A stretch of 64,000 nucleotides of DNA, taken from NCBI GenBank assembly GCA_026826555.1, contig JAKSZT010054583.1, positions 236,606 through 300,605 of the forward strand. The letters run 5' to 3'. Under the pieces are notes generated by a model. That model was given only the letters and a program-made list of their open reading frames with translations, was not told where the DNA came from and did not search any database. A program made the position numbers and the translations under genes. The stretch is from Tolypeutes matacus. Its lineage: Eukaryota > Chordata > Mammalia > Cingulata > Chlamyphoridae. This document shows, one piece after another, positions 50,171-62,380 of the stretch. How positions within the stretch are numbered: position 1 is the stretch's first letter; every line of letters starts with the position of its first letter.

Positions 50171-50896
50171 TTCAGACTACTTATTTTGTTTTGGCTTATA
50201 TTTCAGGTCATTGTATCTATCTGTCTCTTTAGCATTGTACAGTGTAAAGTGTACACTGGCATTGTGATCTTAAACAATATATTTAGCTGTTCGGAGCCTG
50301 TTTCTTCCCTGTAAGAGCAAAGTAATATCACATCATTCAGAACTGATATGCAAAATAAATGAAGTAAAGTATCTATATTAATAAACACAGTGCTATCTGA
50401 ATAAATGTTTTTCGTTTTTTCCCTCTCTTTTCAACTTGTTTCCCTGTGCCTTCATCTCCATGGAACCTTCTTTTTCACTCTTTTTTTGCCTTGCCTCCTC
50501 CTTTTACACACCCCCTTATTCCCTTTTCCCTCATTTCCTTTCTTCTTTCTCTTCCTTCCTGAGGTCCCTCTAGCCCCTGGCCCAGGGTTATACACTCTGA
50601 ACACTCTTTAAAGACTTCTTGAATTTTTTTAGAGAGTTGGCTAAGATTGTTTATGGAGCTGTCAGAATTAGCCAATAATACTGAAAATACTTGATGAAGT
50701 TCATGCTATCTACATGCTACACATTCATCAACAAGCCTCTTATGCCAGGTGGGATGTTTTCCAGTACCTGTACAGAAAAGAGCCTTCCATACTGAAGCAG
50801 TTCTAATCCTATACAAATCACAATGTTTAAAAAAAAAAAACCAAAAAACACTGTTCTGTTTAATAACTGTCAATGTTGTGTTTCTCTTAATATTAG

Positions 50897-50996
50897 GAAC
50901 AACAAAACCATATCCTGCTGATATCGTAGTTCAGTTCAAGGACATATATGCACTGATGGGCCAAAATGTGACTTTAGAGTGTTTTGCACTTGGAAA
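50897..50996 (+). CDS. CNTN1: contactin-1 exon, first half of Ig3 (residues 235-268)
   Basis: The exon is 100 nt, phase 1 to phase 2, with donor GGAA|GTAAGT. It encodes TTKPYPADIVVQFKDIYALM, then GQNVTLECFALGN(split). The B-strand cysteine is C263, and the sequon is N258-V-T. Only 155 bases separate it from the exon for the second half of Ig3, the shortest intron in the window. Confidence 0.97.
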
Positions 50997-51151
50997 GTAA
51001 GTGTATTTACATTTTAAATGAAGATTTGTAAAAGACAGTAATTTTGTGTCATTTTAAGGAATAAATGACATACATATTTAGCTATAAACATAAACAAAGG
51101 ATTTGCCTTTTGATTTTGTGGACATTTAGCACTTGTGTCTTTTGTTTGAAG

Positions 51152-51333
51152 CCCCGTTCCTGATATCCGATGGCGGAAGGTCCTAGAACCAATGCCAAGC
51201 ACTGCTGAAATTAGCACATCTGGGGCTGTTCTCAAGATCTTCAATATTCAACTAGAAGATGAAGGCTTGTATGAATGTGAGGCTGAGAACATTAGAGGAA
51301 AGGATAAATACCAGGCAAGAATTTATGTTCAAG
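51152..51333 (+). CDS. CNTN1: contactin-1 exon, second half of Ig3 (residues 268-328)
   Basis: The acceptor is TTTTGTTTGAAG and the donor CAAG|GTAGAT; 182 nt, phase 2 to phase 1. It encodes NPVPDIRWRKVLEPMPSTAE, with the Ig3 core Trp, then AVLKIFNIQLEDEGLYECEA, with F-strand C310 in the DEGLYEC motif, and the end DKYQARIYVQ. The donor is weaker than its neighbours (GTAGAT rather than GTAAGT). Ig3 sits in the N-terminal horseshoe. Confidence 0.97.
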
Positions 51334-51629
51334 GTAGATCTATTATTTTAATTTTCTATAAATGCCACAAGTATCTTAAAGCCATTTTACATACTTGAAA
51401 AACTAGTATATAATGATTAATAGTTTTAAAAGCAGTAATATATATTACATTATGAAGAAAGATGAAATATTCATTTTATGTTTGCCATAGATACAATGGA
51501 TTCATAGTAGCATTCTTGATAATTTTGAGAATATACAAGTCATGTAGTTTGTTTATCATTATATTACCCACTTTCTCACACTGTTGTTTCAATATCTTTT
51601 TATTTAAAGCAGAATCTATGCATTATGGC

Positions 51630-51700
51630 TTAGTTCAAGGCAGTTCTCATACTTTAAAGTGCATCAAAATCACCCGGAGGGCTTGTTAAACCACAGATTG
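51630..51700 (+). repeat. MER5-like hAT fragment
   Basis: 'cagttctcatactttaaagt', then 'gcatcaaaatcacc', then 'ggcttgttaaaccacagatt'. This is the familiar end of a small Charlie-type element; the other half is missing. Confidence 0.65.
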
Positions 51701-51889
51701 CTGGGCATACTAACAGATGAATACACACTTATTTACATACATAACATACACAAAAAATAGAAAGAAAGAAAACTGTGAGAGTGCAATATGGAAATTTGCC
51801 TGGGACATTGATGCAGCAAATGGGAGCACACCTCTCTAGCCACATTGAGACTATGGGTGAGAGGAAAAACTAAAGATGATGCCTAAGCT

Positions 51890-54800
51890 AAGTTGGAATA
51901 TGAGAATGGGGAAAGGGCATGGTTGCACGATCAAGGGCAAGCTCCCACCCACTCACACCGAGCATCATATCCCTCTCCAGACACCCAGGTCTCCTTTTAT
52001 GCGAGGAATTACATGCCTCCCTGCCACCCAGCACATGCAGCCTCACTACCAGCCTCACACCCACCATCTGCTTAGAAACCACTCGGATCAACCCCATTTC
52101 AGCTTTCCTCTGTTCATTTCATTCTCCATAAAGAGCCCTGATTTCCATGCCCTGCTCCTCTCCTGCTCTCTAGTACCCACACTGCTCTGCATATTTCCTT
52201 TTCAGTCTGCATTTCCTATCAAGCCCCAACTTCTGAAATCCTTGCACTGTGCTCTCTGACATACCAGTCCAAAATGCCTGATATTCTCACCTTCCCCTCT
52301 GAACGCCCCCTTCACCTTCTTACACTAACTGAGACCTGGCTCTCCCTTAAAGACACTGCTTGCCATGCAAACTTGTCATGCAGTGGCTCCTTTTCTTTCA
52401 CTGCCCTCGTCTCATTTGATTTGCAGTACCACTGCCCTTCTTGCTCTTCATTGCCATTTCTAGATCATCTTCCCTCTTTCTTCCTTTAAACACCTAATCA
52501 ATACTCTTATGTCATCAGACTATTCCCTGCACTCCCTCTTCTCTAGCAGAGGAATGAGTTGATCCTCCTTATTTCACTAAGATTTTCATCTTGGCAACTG
52601 TCATCACCTATATCACTACTCCTGATTTAATACCTAGTGACATTAAAATCCACATAAAAGATAAATATTATTTTTAATATTTTGGCCTCTCAATTCCTCG
52701 AACTCCTCTTCTCCAACGATTGTGCCTTTCATTCTACATCAGCAACCCATTCCCAAGGCCATGCGCCAGACCTCATTGTTACAGGAACACAATCCCTTTA
52801 GAATTCAATTTCAAACATTTCACTCTGACCACCTATCTCTCCAGTTCCCTCTCTCCAACACCCTGACTCCTACAATCCTTTCATTCTACCAAGACCTATA
52901 ATCCAATAATCCTGCTGCTTTGACTGACTCTCACCTACTCTACTCCATACCTACCACCTTCTTAATTTGATCACAGGATCAAACAATTTAATTCCCCTGC
53001 ATAATCTCTCACTTCTCTCTACTTTGCAAAAGACTAACCTTGGCTTAATCTGACTCTGAGGTCTTAATACCTGAACCCAGAAAATTGAATATGACTTGAG
53101 GTAAATACGACCATGTTGGTTGGTCCAGTTAAAATGGATACTCACTAACTTTAGGTTAGGTTTGCCTGGCAATATACCACCCTTCCCTAGCCCATTTACT
53201 CTCCCAATTTCTTAGATAACTGTTTCATGACTTCACCCTTTCTTCAACTCCATAACACTTGCTCTCAGCAGATAGCTTTGCTTCCTATTTCACAGAAAAA
53301 TTGGGAGCAATCAAATGAGAACTTCCACAAGCTCCCATCCCACATCTACTCATTATCTATGTCTCTACCCACATCTCTTATTGCTATAGCTGAACTGTGT
53401 CTGCAACTAACCAAGGCCAATACCTCGCGTGTGCATTAGATTCTACCACTCTAACTTACTTAAGGATATATTGCTCCAGCAATCCCTCCTCTACAGCATA
53501 AGCAATTTTTACTCTTTTCCAGATCATTCCCACGAGCATACAATGGCTCTGTTGTTCCTTCTTTAAAACACTCTTTTCAGCTCCAACTTATGCCCTATTT
53601 CTCTTCTCCCTGTCTCCTCCCGCCCCCCCAAATTAATAAAAATCTTGGAAGATGTGTCTATACTCTCCAAGCTGTCTTCTCTCTAAATGCACTCTGGTTG
53701 ATTTTCATCCCTACCGAGCCATTGAAATTGTTCTTTTCACGATTACCAATTCCTTCTGTGTTACAAAACCTATGGCCAACTCTCAATTTTATCTTAACCT
53801 GATCTCTCAGCAGTAGTCACCACAGTTAGTTCCTCCCACCATGACTCACTTTCTGTAGTTAGCTTCTGGTGCCCACACCTTGTTACTTTCTTTCTCCTTT
53901 GCTCTCTTCTCCTAAATGCCATGCCATTGCAACACTGGAGTACTCAGGGTTCGGTCTTTCTAACTCTGCTATATGTCATTCACTCCCATTAGGATCTCAT
54001 TCACGCTCATGGTTTTAAATGCCATCTCTACCTGAAAACTCTAGCCCAGACCTTCCCCCTGAATTTCAGGTACAACTGCCCCAACAACATTCACTTGCTC
54101 CATATCAGACTTAGGCATGAAATAGAATCCTTGCTCTTCCTCTAAATCTGTTCTTTATAACAATTTAAGACAGCTCCATCCTTTCAGTTGCTCAGGCCAA
54201 AGGTCTTGTCCTTGACTGTTCCCTTTCTCTTACATCCTACATCCATTTATCAGGAAATCCTAAAGCTCTACCTTAACAATATATGACACGTCTTACCACT
54301 TACACTGCTATCCCCTGGCCCATATCAGCACTATCTCTTTGCTGGATGATTGCTCTAGCATCTTAACAGGTTTCCCAGATCTCCACTTTGTCCTCCTGTC
54401 CACTCTACAATTTTTTCTCAATCTAGTAGCCTGTCTGATGTTTGTAAAAACTTAAGTCAGATCATGGCACTTCTGTGCTTAAAACCCTCCCCTCAGAATT
54501 AAGGCCAGAGTCATCATAATAGCCTACATGGTCCCAAGTGATGTCCTTCCCATCTGATAGCCTCTCTACTTCTCTCTCCTTGACCCCCTCCTTCAGCCAC
54601 ACTGGCCTTCTCACTGTTCATTGGACCCATGAGGCCAGAGCCTCAACTTGGAGCCTTTGCACCTGCTCTTCGAGCTGCCCAGAATGCCATCCCCATAGGT
54701 GTCTGCATGACTGGCTTCATTGCCTCCTGCAAAATTTGCCTACATGTCAGCTTGGGGAGGGAATTCTTGACCACCTGACTGAATAGTCAAATCTGTGATT

Positions 54801-55020
54801 TCCCTAGTATTTTCTACATACCTTTCTTGCTTAAGTTTCAACATAGTATTTATTCTTTGTAATATATTATAGACTTGAATTTTGATTATTTTTTTATTAT
54901 GCCTTACCCCAAATTGTAAGCTCCATGATGACAGAAATTTTTGACTAATTTATTCACTACAGTATCCTAAATTCCCAGAAATATGCTCAGCATATTTTTA
55001 ATATCCAGTACATCTTTATT
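51890..55020 (+). repeat. long L2 LINE remnant, sense
   Basis: At 52325-52342 a frame reads LTETWL, the endonuclease motif of L2/CR1 LINEs. Downstream blocks follow L2 order to the 3' end: 'tcttgtccttgactgttcc', 'gatcatggcacttctgtgct', 'gagcctttgcacctgctctt', 'aaattgtaagctccatgatg'. About 3.1 kb of the element survives, unusually long for L2, but frames are broken throughout. Confidence 0.75.
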
Positions 55021-56293
55021 GAAAAATAAAAAGAGACAACATGAAAAAATGTCATGGAAGAGGTGTGGGGAGCCACAAACACTTCAGAGTTATTGAAGGA
55101 GAGAATGGGAGAAGGAGACAGTGATATAAGAAGGCATGCAAGAGAGCTATCATATGGGTATGACAGTGGTCAAAAGGTATATGTGATTATACCAAATACC
55201 ATTGATTATACACTTTGGATGGATTTATGCTTTAGCAATATATTCACCAATATTCAATTTTAAAAAATTATCTTCATATGTAACAAATAACTCAGATTTT
55301 ATATGCTATTAAATAATGTATATACTTAAATATTTGGATGCATGTATATGACATTGATAGGGCTTGGCAAGATCATAAAAATGTCTTATGTTCTTTTTAT
55401 TCATCTGCATGTTAAATATTTTCTACAAAATGCATATATTAGTTTTGTCATAAATGAATAAAATAAAATTTGTTATTTTCAAAGAAAATTAAATGAATTG
55501 CTACCCTGCACTCAGGATTCTCTCCTCCTAACTCCTTTTTTAAATTTTATATCAATTTATTTAACTACTTCTATTTGAACTAGATAACTTATATAACTTA
55601 AATACTCAAAAAAAAAAAAAATTCCCAGATTTTTCACTCACTTGCTCTCTAGAAATATTTTTCTTCTTTTGGGAAATTCTTAGCATTTTCTAATTTTCTT
55701 CAGTAAATCAGGTAAATGAATGAACCTGAGATCAATTTCACTCAGCCCATTGATTTCACCAATTATAACTACCATATGTAGTTTGCAATATAGTAAGGAT
55801 ATTTAAGTGGCTAGGCAACAATAAGATGTCACAGTGGCAGCTAGCCAAAAGTCCTGTTAAAAGAAAAATAATATACACATAAGGGTGTGAAAAAAATCTG
55901 AATCTTTATCAAAAATGACAGGAGATGGTGTCATAATCAATTAAGATGTAATCCTTTAAAATCCCAATTGTCATTTGCAAGATTTACTTTATGAGAAAAA
56001 ATATTTTTGTTATTCATGAATTATCATTCTAAACAACATGGCTCACACCTAGGAAAATAATTATAAATGGACTTACAGTGCTCTCATGCTGTAATGACGC
56101 GGTTTAAAGTTTACCTGCAGACCTATGGAACTGCCATTTTAAATGCTCTAACAGTGATTTTAGGTCACGCACAATATCTGATGCATCATTCTCCAGTGGA
56201 ATATTAACCGAATGTAGTATTTATTCTCTTGAGATTACGATGAATGTCGGTTTTGACTCCTCGTTGCCATTTGCCATGTTCTTTACGTTTCAG

Positions 56294-56418
56294 CATTTCC
56301 TGAGTGGGTAGAGCACATCAATGACACAGAGGTGGATATAGGCAGTGATCTCTACTGGCCTTGTGTGGCAACAGGCAAGCCCATCCCTTCAATCAGATGG
56401 CTGAAAAATGGATACTCG
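56294..56418 (+). CDS. CNTN1: contactin-1 exon, first half of Ig4 (residues 329-370)
   Basis: The exon is 125 nt, phase 1 to phase 0, with donor CTCG|GTATGT. It encodes A(split)[19 protein letters not shown], then [20 protein letters not shown] and YS. The B-strand cysteine is C352, the sequon N338-D-T, and the core Trp sits in IRWLKNG. Residue 370 is Ser; I recall Ala in human. The open frame runs on past the donor into the intron, but the GT at 56419 and the continuation at 57071 make the exon end clear. Confidence 0.97.
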
Positions 56419-57070
56419 GTATGTATATTCAAGGGCTTTGCTGCTCGTGTCCACGGTCAGGCAACATTTCAGGGTAGTCCTGGGATAAATTTCACAGAAG
56501 AGTCAATAGAGTAAGGATACTTTTGCTCACAAATATACAAACTTCCTTAAGAAAGCAAACAAGAAATTGAAAATAAATATCTTTCTTGAGCTTAAACAAC
56601 TTTCTGTAATCTTATCTCTACCTCTCTCTCTCTCCCTCATTTTTCCTCTGTTCCACTTTTACCCCTCTTCCTACTTATCCATTTTCCACCACCTGATAAT
56701 GTCCTCTTTTTCTTGCCACTGTTTACCTGACCCCCCAGAAACAGAGGTAAGAGCAAAGTTTATGTCCTACCTTTAGCCTTGGGGACAAGCCGCAGCAGTG
56801 GGATCTTTGTCTACCTTCCCACTGTTATCTCCCTGCTTGGCCAAGAGGGAAAAAAGAGCTCTCAGCTCTGTAGGATGAATAGGACAAGAGCCTCTGGGCA
56901 TGGTAAGTGGGTTTTACTTCCCCATGCTATGAAAATCACACTCTGCTTAGCAGAGGGAACAGATAAAAACAATATATCTCCATTAAAATACAACTAAGCC
57001 AAAGCCTAAATGAAAGCATTTCTATTAAAGTTTATCAAGAATATGTGTTTTACAGTTGTGTTCTTTTTAG
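56419..57070 (+). other. 652-bp intron within Ig4, with a candidate pseudoexon
   Basis: A strongly pyrimidine-rich tract lies at about 56610-56738. A splice-competent-looking segment at 56739-56902 follows it. The true acceptor is GTGTTCTTTTTAG. The intron is phase 0. Confidence 0.75.
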
Positions 57071-57188
57071 TATCATAAAGGTGAATTGAGACTGTATGAT
57101 GTGACATTTGAAAATGCTGGAATGTACCAGTGCATAGCTGAAAATGCACATGGAGCCATTTATGCAAACGCTGAGTTGAAGATATTGG
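57071..57188 (+). CDS. CNTN1: contactin-1 exon, second half of Ig4 (residues 371-409)
   Basis: The exon is 118 nt, phase 0 to phase 1, with donor TTGG|GTCAGT. It encodes [20 protein letters not shown], then [19 protein letters not shown]. The F-strand cysteine C391 lies in the NAGMYQC motif and closes Ig4. AENAHGA shows two differences from the human AENTYGA that I recall. The donor is less typical (GTCAGT). Confidence 0.96.
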
Positions 57189-57829
57189 GTCAGTATCATT
57201 TCTGATTTATGCTCAAACATTCAGCAAGAAAACAACACATTAAAAAATGATCATAGATCATATTTGATTTCACATTCCTTTCTTCAATTGCTAAAGTTAA
57301 AAACTTTTCAAATGTGGTTTGGAATGGAGTGAAATTACTGGTTTTTCTTTCATTAAAGAACATTAAATAGAGACAAAGGAACTCTCAATTTTTACGTTGG
57401 ATAATTGCAATGTCGTTTTAAACAGGCAGCTTGAACTCTATAATAAAGTTGAGGCAATATAAAGCATAATGGTTTTTAACATTTTGTTAATGGTAAAGCA
57501 AAATTTACGCATGCCTTTTTTTAGACTTATTTAAAATTTTTATTTTATTTAACTTTTAAAAGTACTGCTGTTTGTTGGAATTGCTCACATAAATCCATTC
57601 CATCTAAAAAGGAACTGTAAAGTGCTTCTAGCAGTGCAAGCACATTTGGCATAACCCATCCAAAGATTTTTCCACTAGGGTCTGCAAAGAATTCTAATGT
57701 AGTTAAACCATAAACTGCATGTTTCTATGCCTAGGACCACAAGAGATTTTTTCCGAGTTTATCATCTCCTACCTCTGGGCAGCTAAACGCTACCTGTGAA
57801 TATCATATAACAGTCCTGATTGATGCTAT

Positions 57830-58760
57830 CCCAATGCTATTCAGCCTCGGATGGGTCTTTAGCCCTTCTGGCTTTATCACTCCCTAGTCTCATGTCTCTA
57901 CTTTCTATTCAAAATCTCCAGGTCATTCTTCAAGCCCCTTATCCCACTCAGACTCCCTCTTTCATATTGCCTTCTTACTTTTCCATGAAAATGTTAACAC
58001 TTGAGCTTAAGATAGTTTAACTTCCAATTCCCCACTAAAACTAGCTCTTTATTACACTTGTCCTTTCAAATCACTTTATCCACGGGAAGAAATATCTCTC
58101 TTCCTATCCAAAAATAATTCCTCCTCCTCCACTCCTTTTTATTCTTTTTCATTTTTGCTGATTCTTGATATCAATAGTTATTTCTTCTCCTGTATCTTCA
58201 TCTACTTTCTCTCCACTGACTCCAACATTTCAATCTATAAATCTGCTAAAGTCACCTCATCCTAACATATATGTGTGTATATATACATTTATATAAATAT
58301 ATATGTTCCCCTCAACCTGCCTCTCCTTCTAGTCATCTTTTACTCTTTTCTCTTCTCCCTTTTTGATGACTCCTCCAAGCTCTCATACCTCCCAGATCAA
58401 TGTCCTTCATTATCCTGTCTTCAACTCTTCCTCTGTCCAGCTCTAAATCTTACTCTGTCCTAGAGTTCAATTCCTTAATTTCTTTCCCCATTCCTTCACA
58501 TTATCTGTATTATTCTTAAATAATTTAATTCACTCTTTTATTCCTCTATAACCATTATAAATCCTGTAATTTATATTTCTGGGCCAGATTTTTATCCTTA
58601 GCTTCAGGCTCAACATAGAAAGTTCTTAATAGGAATGTTCGTCTGGATAATCCACAGGCAACCAAAATTTAGCAAATCTCAAACTGAATCCATTTCCCCC
58701 AACCCCAACACACACTATCATCTTTTCCTCCTGAATGATTCTTTGTTCTAAATAATGGTG
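57830..58760 (+). repeat. ancient L2 LINE remnant, sense
   Basis: Pyrimidine-rich sequence with L2-like blocks such as 'ctggataatccacaggcaac' and 'atctcaaactgaatcc'. Its composition matches the remnants at 48.7 and 52 kb. The ends are uncertain. Confidence 0.45.
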
Positions 58761-59402
58761 TTATCCACAACATCCCATTCACCATCCATTGTATTCACTA
58801 AACTCAGTTTTAGACCAAAACTATCTCTCATATTTTTCATACTCTATTTTGTTAAAATTGCTTTAATTAAGGTATCATACCCCTTTTATTTTATGAAGTA
58901 GCTCTCATCAGATTTAATTGTATTTTAAGAAACCTAGACAGGTGATCAGCCTTTTTCTTCTAGGACTGATTACTGAACAGATAAAACAATGACTCAGTGC
59001 AGCCAATAGTATTCTTGCTACACCAAAAGAAAACTATCCCTAAAAATAATTAAGGCCTTCTTAATTTTAACTTTTCTTGTCTCATTATAATACAGTGGCT
59101 CATTCTCCATTACTTTCCCTTAAAAACAAAATTCCTTAGTGATATATTTAGTCTGGTTACTTGGGTATCACACAAGCTTTAAAGGCACAGACATCTTTGG
59201 TATGAAGGGACATAAATCATTTTGACTCTTAGAGAAGAAACTTAACAGGTTCTAACTCTTTCCCAAACATTAACTTTCTGTTTTCTGCTAAAAGTTCTTA
59301 TTTGTCATTTACATTTCAAAAGAGAAGCATGAAAACCCATAGGGTCAGTCTGAAAAACTCTCTATATTCAAGACTAAAGTCTTTAAATAGCTTAATTACT
59401 AT

Positions 59403-59496
59403 TTTTTTTTTTTTTACCGGGAGGTACCGGGAATCGAACCCCGGTCTCTCCATATGGTAGACTGACGCCGAACTTCTTGAGCCACATCCGTTTCCC
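59403..59496 (-). repeat. young DAS-type SINE with perfect 12-bp duplication
   Basis: On the - strand it begins GGGAAACGGATGTGGCTCAA, carries B-box GGTTCGATTCCC with its CpG intact, and ends in an A-tail. The flanks CTTAATTACTAT (59391-59402 and 59497-59508) are identical. The perfect duplication and retained CpGs suggest a recent insertion. Confidence 0.93.
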
Positions 59497-60129
59497 CTTA
59501 ATTACTATTAATGTAGTAATTAACCAAAGCTCTTGAGCATTTTGGGTCTCAGAACAATAGTTCCCAGGTGTCTTTATGTTTTTCTTCATCTCGTCCTGTC
59601 TAATATATCTTTAGGAACAGTTCTTCTCTCTCTCCAGTTCATTCATTTTTTTCATTCACTACATATTTATTGTGCACTTATTCTATGCTGAATATTATTC
59701 TTTTAATATGTGCTTATGATGTAGTAAAGAACAGAAGAGACAAAATATGCATATCCTCTTCTTCTCAGCTGGGGAGACAAATGTTTCCTTACTTCTTCCC
59801 ACTTAAAATATATAGGAACATGTCTAGATTCTTCCACTAGAAATCCAAATATTAGATAAATATGAAGTTATTTAACTTACCACACCAAATCAACTATTTC
59901 ATTAAGAAATATTCAAGAAAGATTTTCATTTTCTAGATCAGTTTTGGGTTTTTAAAATATCCTTAAATTGTCTCTTATATTTGACAAGCAATATGTAACC
60001 CAAAATATTGACTGACACTACATTAACTATCAGGCACTGTGTTAGGTATACCACAAGGTTGGATGGTTACTTATTTATTTATTGTCAATTTTCGGAATCC
60101 AGGCTCAAGGAACAACAGATAGACTAGAT

Positions 60130-60240
60130 CCTTGCCACAAAAAGCATGGCTTTCAGAGCAGCAGCAGTAGCACCTGGGATTCTGCATTTTAACAAAATCC
60201 CCAGGTGATTTTGGTGCATAGATAAAACATGAAAATCACT
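60130..60240 (+). repeat. MER5-like hAT fragment
   Basis: 'cagcagtagcacctgggatt', then 'ctgcattttaacaaaatccc', then 'caggtgattttggtgcata'. This is the standard order of a MER5-type element. Confidence 0.7.
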
Positions 60241-60689
60241 GGACTAGAATAAGAAGGGTCAATACCCAGATAGAGATATACTTAGATCTAGAGAAGGCCC
60301 AAAAAGAACGTAGTTGCAGATGATTGGGAAATGTTGGAATAGATGTATAGAATGCCCTGGAGTCTGCCAAAAGACAAGGAGATTGAGCAGTGGAGTAGAT
60401 GTGAGGTACCCAAAGAAGAGGGAGCATGTCATCAGTGGAGCAATGAATAACCTATTTGAGTCCCTTTATCCTGTGTTCCTAAATTTGGTCTGTGCTCTGA
60501 GGTGAGGTTGAACTGAAGTGATTCATGGACTCCTCAATTAATTGATTAGATCCGATCTTCCTATAACTCTTTGTAGATAGGCCCTTAAGGCATGGATCTC
60601 TCTCGTTTTTGGCATTTTCTACTACAGCATCTCTTACAGTGTCTGCACACAATTGGTGCTCACAAAATGTTGGTGTAATGAAGGACAGG

Positions 60690-60850
60690 CCATATTGTTT
60701 AATGAAAAGAGCATGCTCTGGAATGAGAAGGACCTAGAATCAATTCTGAATCCCACCTGACACTGCCTTAGGCACAAGCTATGTAATATTAATAGATTTC
60801 AAATCTCTCATTTGTAAGCACCTAATTCCACATGTGGGTAAGAGTTTTGA
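60690..60850 (+). repeat. MIR element
   Basis: Sense MIR pattern: 'aatgaaaagagcatgctctg', 'gaatcaattctgaatcccac', then 'caaatctctcatttgtaag'. Confidence 0.65.
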
Positions 60851-61242
60851 GTAGGATCATTTTTCAGTGTTTATAGGGGTGCTTAAATCCCTCCAACATT
60901 TCATTTAACTTTCCTTCTGAAATTGAGTCAAAACAATTGAATAAGATGTAAATTTGTGACTAAAGTTTATAATATTTAATCCAGTTATCATCAAGAATTA
61001 AACAGTTGAAATAGGTAAGTTTTATGATATGTAAAATATATCTCAATAAAGCTGTTATATAAAAGTAAAAGTAGTAGGTGTGGGGCATCCATTAGTGGCT
61101 GATAATATTTGTAGAGATTAATTATTTCTATTGATTCTAAATCAAAAGGGGATAAAAGATAGAACTATATTGCAGAGGAGATTTTAAAAATTATTTTTCT
61201 TCTATTTTTAACCAAGGGAAAAATAATTTCTTTTCTCTTTAG

Positions 61243-61393
61243 CTTTGGCTCCAACTTTTGAAATGAACCCTATGAAGAAAAAGATCCTGGCTGCTAAAGG
61301 AGGAAGGGTTATAATTGAATGCAAACCGAAAGCTGCACCTAAACCAAAATATTCATGGAGTAAAGGGACAGAGTGGCTTGTCAATAGTAGCAG
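61243..61393 (+). CDS. CNTN1: contactin-1 exon, first half of Ig5 (residues 410-460)
   Basis: The exon is 151 nt, phase 1 to phase 2, with donor GCAG|GTCAGT. It encodes A(split)[19 protein letters not shown], then [20 protein letters not shown] and [10 protein letters not shown]. The B-strand cysteine is C436, the core Trp sits in YSWSKG, and the sequon is N457-S-S. It carries the lysine-rich [14 protein letters not shown] strand segment of contactin-1. Confidence 0.97.
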
Positions 61394-61599
61394 GTCAGTT
61401 TAAAGAACAAAAATTCAATCGCAATTCACTATTTGGGTTTTTTTTGAGAGAGAGCTTGTTTTCATATTGCTTGTTCCAACTTATCTCCAGAGAAGGTAAT
61501 GTAATTCGAAGCTGAACAGAAGTACTTACCCATCACCTTCAGTAACTATTTTAATTGGGTTTCCATTTTTACTATTCTATAATTTATAAGGAATTTTAA

Positions 61600-61670
61600 A
61601 AAATTAGGCTCAGAAATGTTTTTGTAAATTGCCCAAGACCATACAGCCAGTAAACTATGGCTCCTGGTTT
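61600..61670 (-). repeat. MIR core fragment
   Basis: 'ggctcagaaatgtttttgta' and 'aattgcccaagaccatacag', then 'ccagtaaactatggc', as in the reversed MIR core. Confidence 0.6.
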
Positions 61671-62239
61671 ATAAAATAAGAGCTCTCTAACTTCCCTGCC
61701 CCCCCCAAAAAAAATGATGTGTATATGCATTAATATTTGATATAATTTTATGCAATTAGCTAATTAAATATTTCAAGAGGAAGATTATACGATAATTTTG
61801 AAGTGCAAATAATCTCTTGTATTTTCTGAAATAAACAGGAAATTTACATCTTCCTAATGAGAAGATGTAATGTTTTAATGACTTTGGGATAAAACAAAAA
61901 GGCAGCTTGTGACTTGCATAGATTCTTTATAGGGAGACACACTGAATAGGTTCTGTAAGTTTCCTAGAAGTTTTACCTATACTGATTAATAAAATATGAT
62001 CAGGAGAAAGTCAGGGTGGAGAAGATGGGGAATGTGGTATGAGGGAGGGTCAGAGGAATTTCAGGCAGTGAGAGCAGCAGGCAGAAAGGGCACTGAGGCA
62101 GGGAGTATGAGATGGGAATTGAACGAGGTCATGAAGATCTGTCTAAGACTGTAAATAAAGGAGGAACGAGGTATTTTTTTCCATGTCAAAGTATTATTCT
62201 GGCAAAAGTGTAGAGAGCAGATTTGCCTCACAATAATCC

Positions 62240-62380
62240 AATAAAGTAGACAAATGGGTATTATCATTCCTCTGTTGGCATGTCTAAAGACTAGAAAGGT
62301 TAATGTGACCTAAAGATAGATCAGTAATATCCAAACTGAAACTTGAATCTGAGTCTTGTTAGCATGGAAATAGAACATGC
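62240..62380 (-). repeat. MIR-like fragment
   Basis: 'gggtattatcattcctctgt' followed by 'aggttaatgtgacctaaaga' and 'cttgaatctgagtcttg'. Reversed MIR order, diverged. Confidence 0.45.

Larger units (their letters stand above)
47878..50896 (+). other. 3.0 kb intron between Ig2 and Ig3
   Basis: A pyrimidine-rich ancient L2 remnant occupies about 48660-50170, interrupted by a MER5-like fragment. The remainder is unique. A short A-tract lies at 50829-50840. The acceptor is TTTCTCTTAATATTAG. The long open frame at 49315-49866 lies within repeat sequence and is not a gene. Confidence 0.75.
51334..56293 (+). other. 5.0 kb intron between Ig3 and Ig4
   Basis: It has a MER5-like fragment at 51630-51700 and a long sense L2 LINE at about 51890-55020. 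The region 55020-56290 is unique and AT-rich, with an A-tract at 55608-55620. The acceptor is CTTTACGTTTCAG. No gene is seen. Confidence 0.8.
57189..61242 (+). other. 4.1 kb intron between Ig4 and Ig5
   Basis: It holds a sense L2 remnant (about 57830-58760), a young antisense DAS SINE (59403-59496), a MER5-like element (60130-60240) and a MIR (60690-60850). The rest, including 57189-57820 and 60860-61240, is unique. The acceptor is TTCTTTTCTCTTTAG. Confidence 0.8.
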
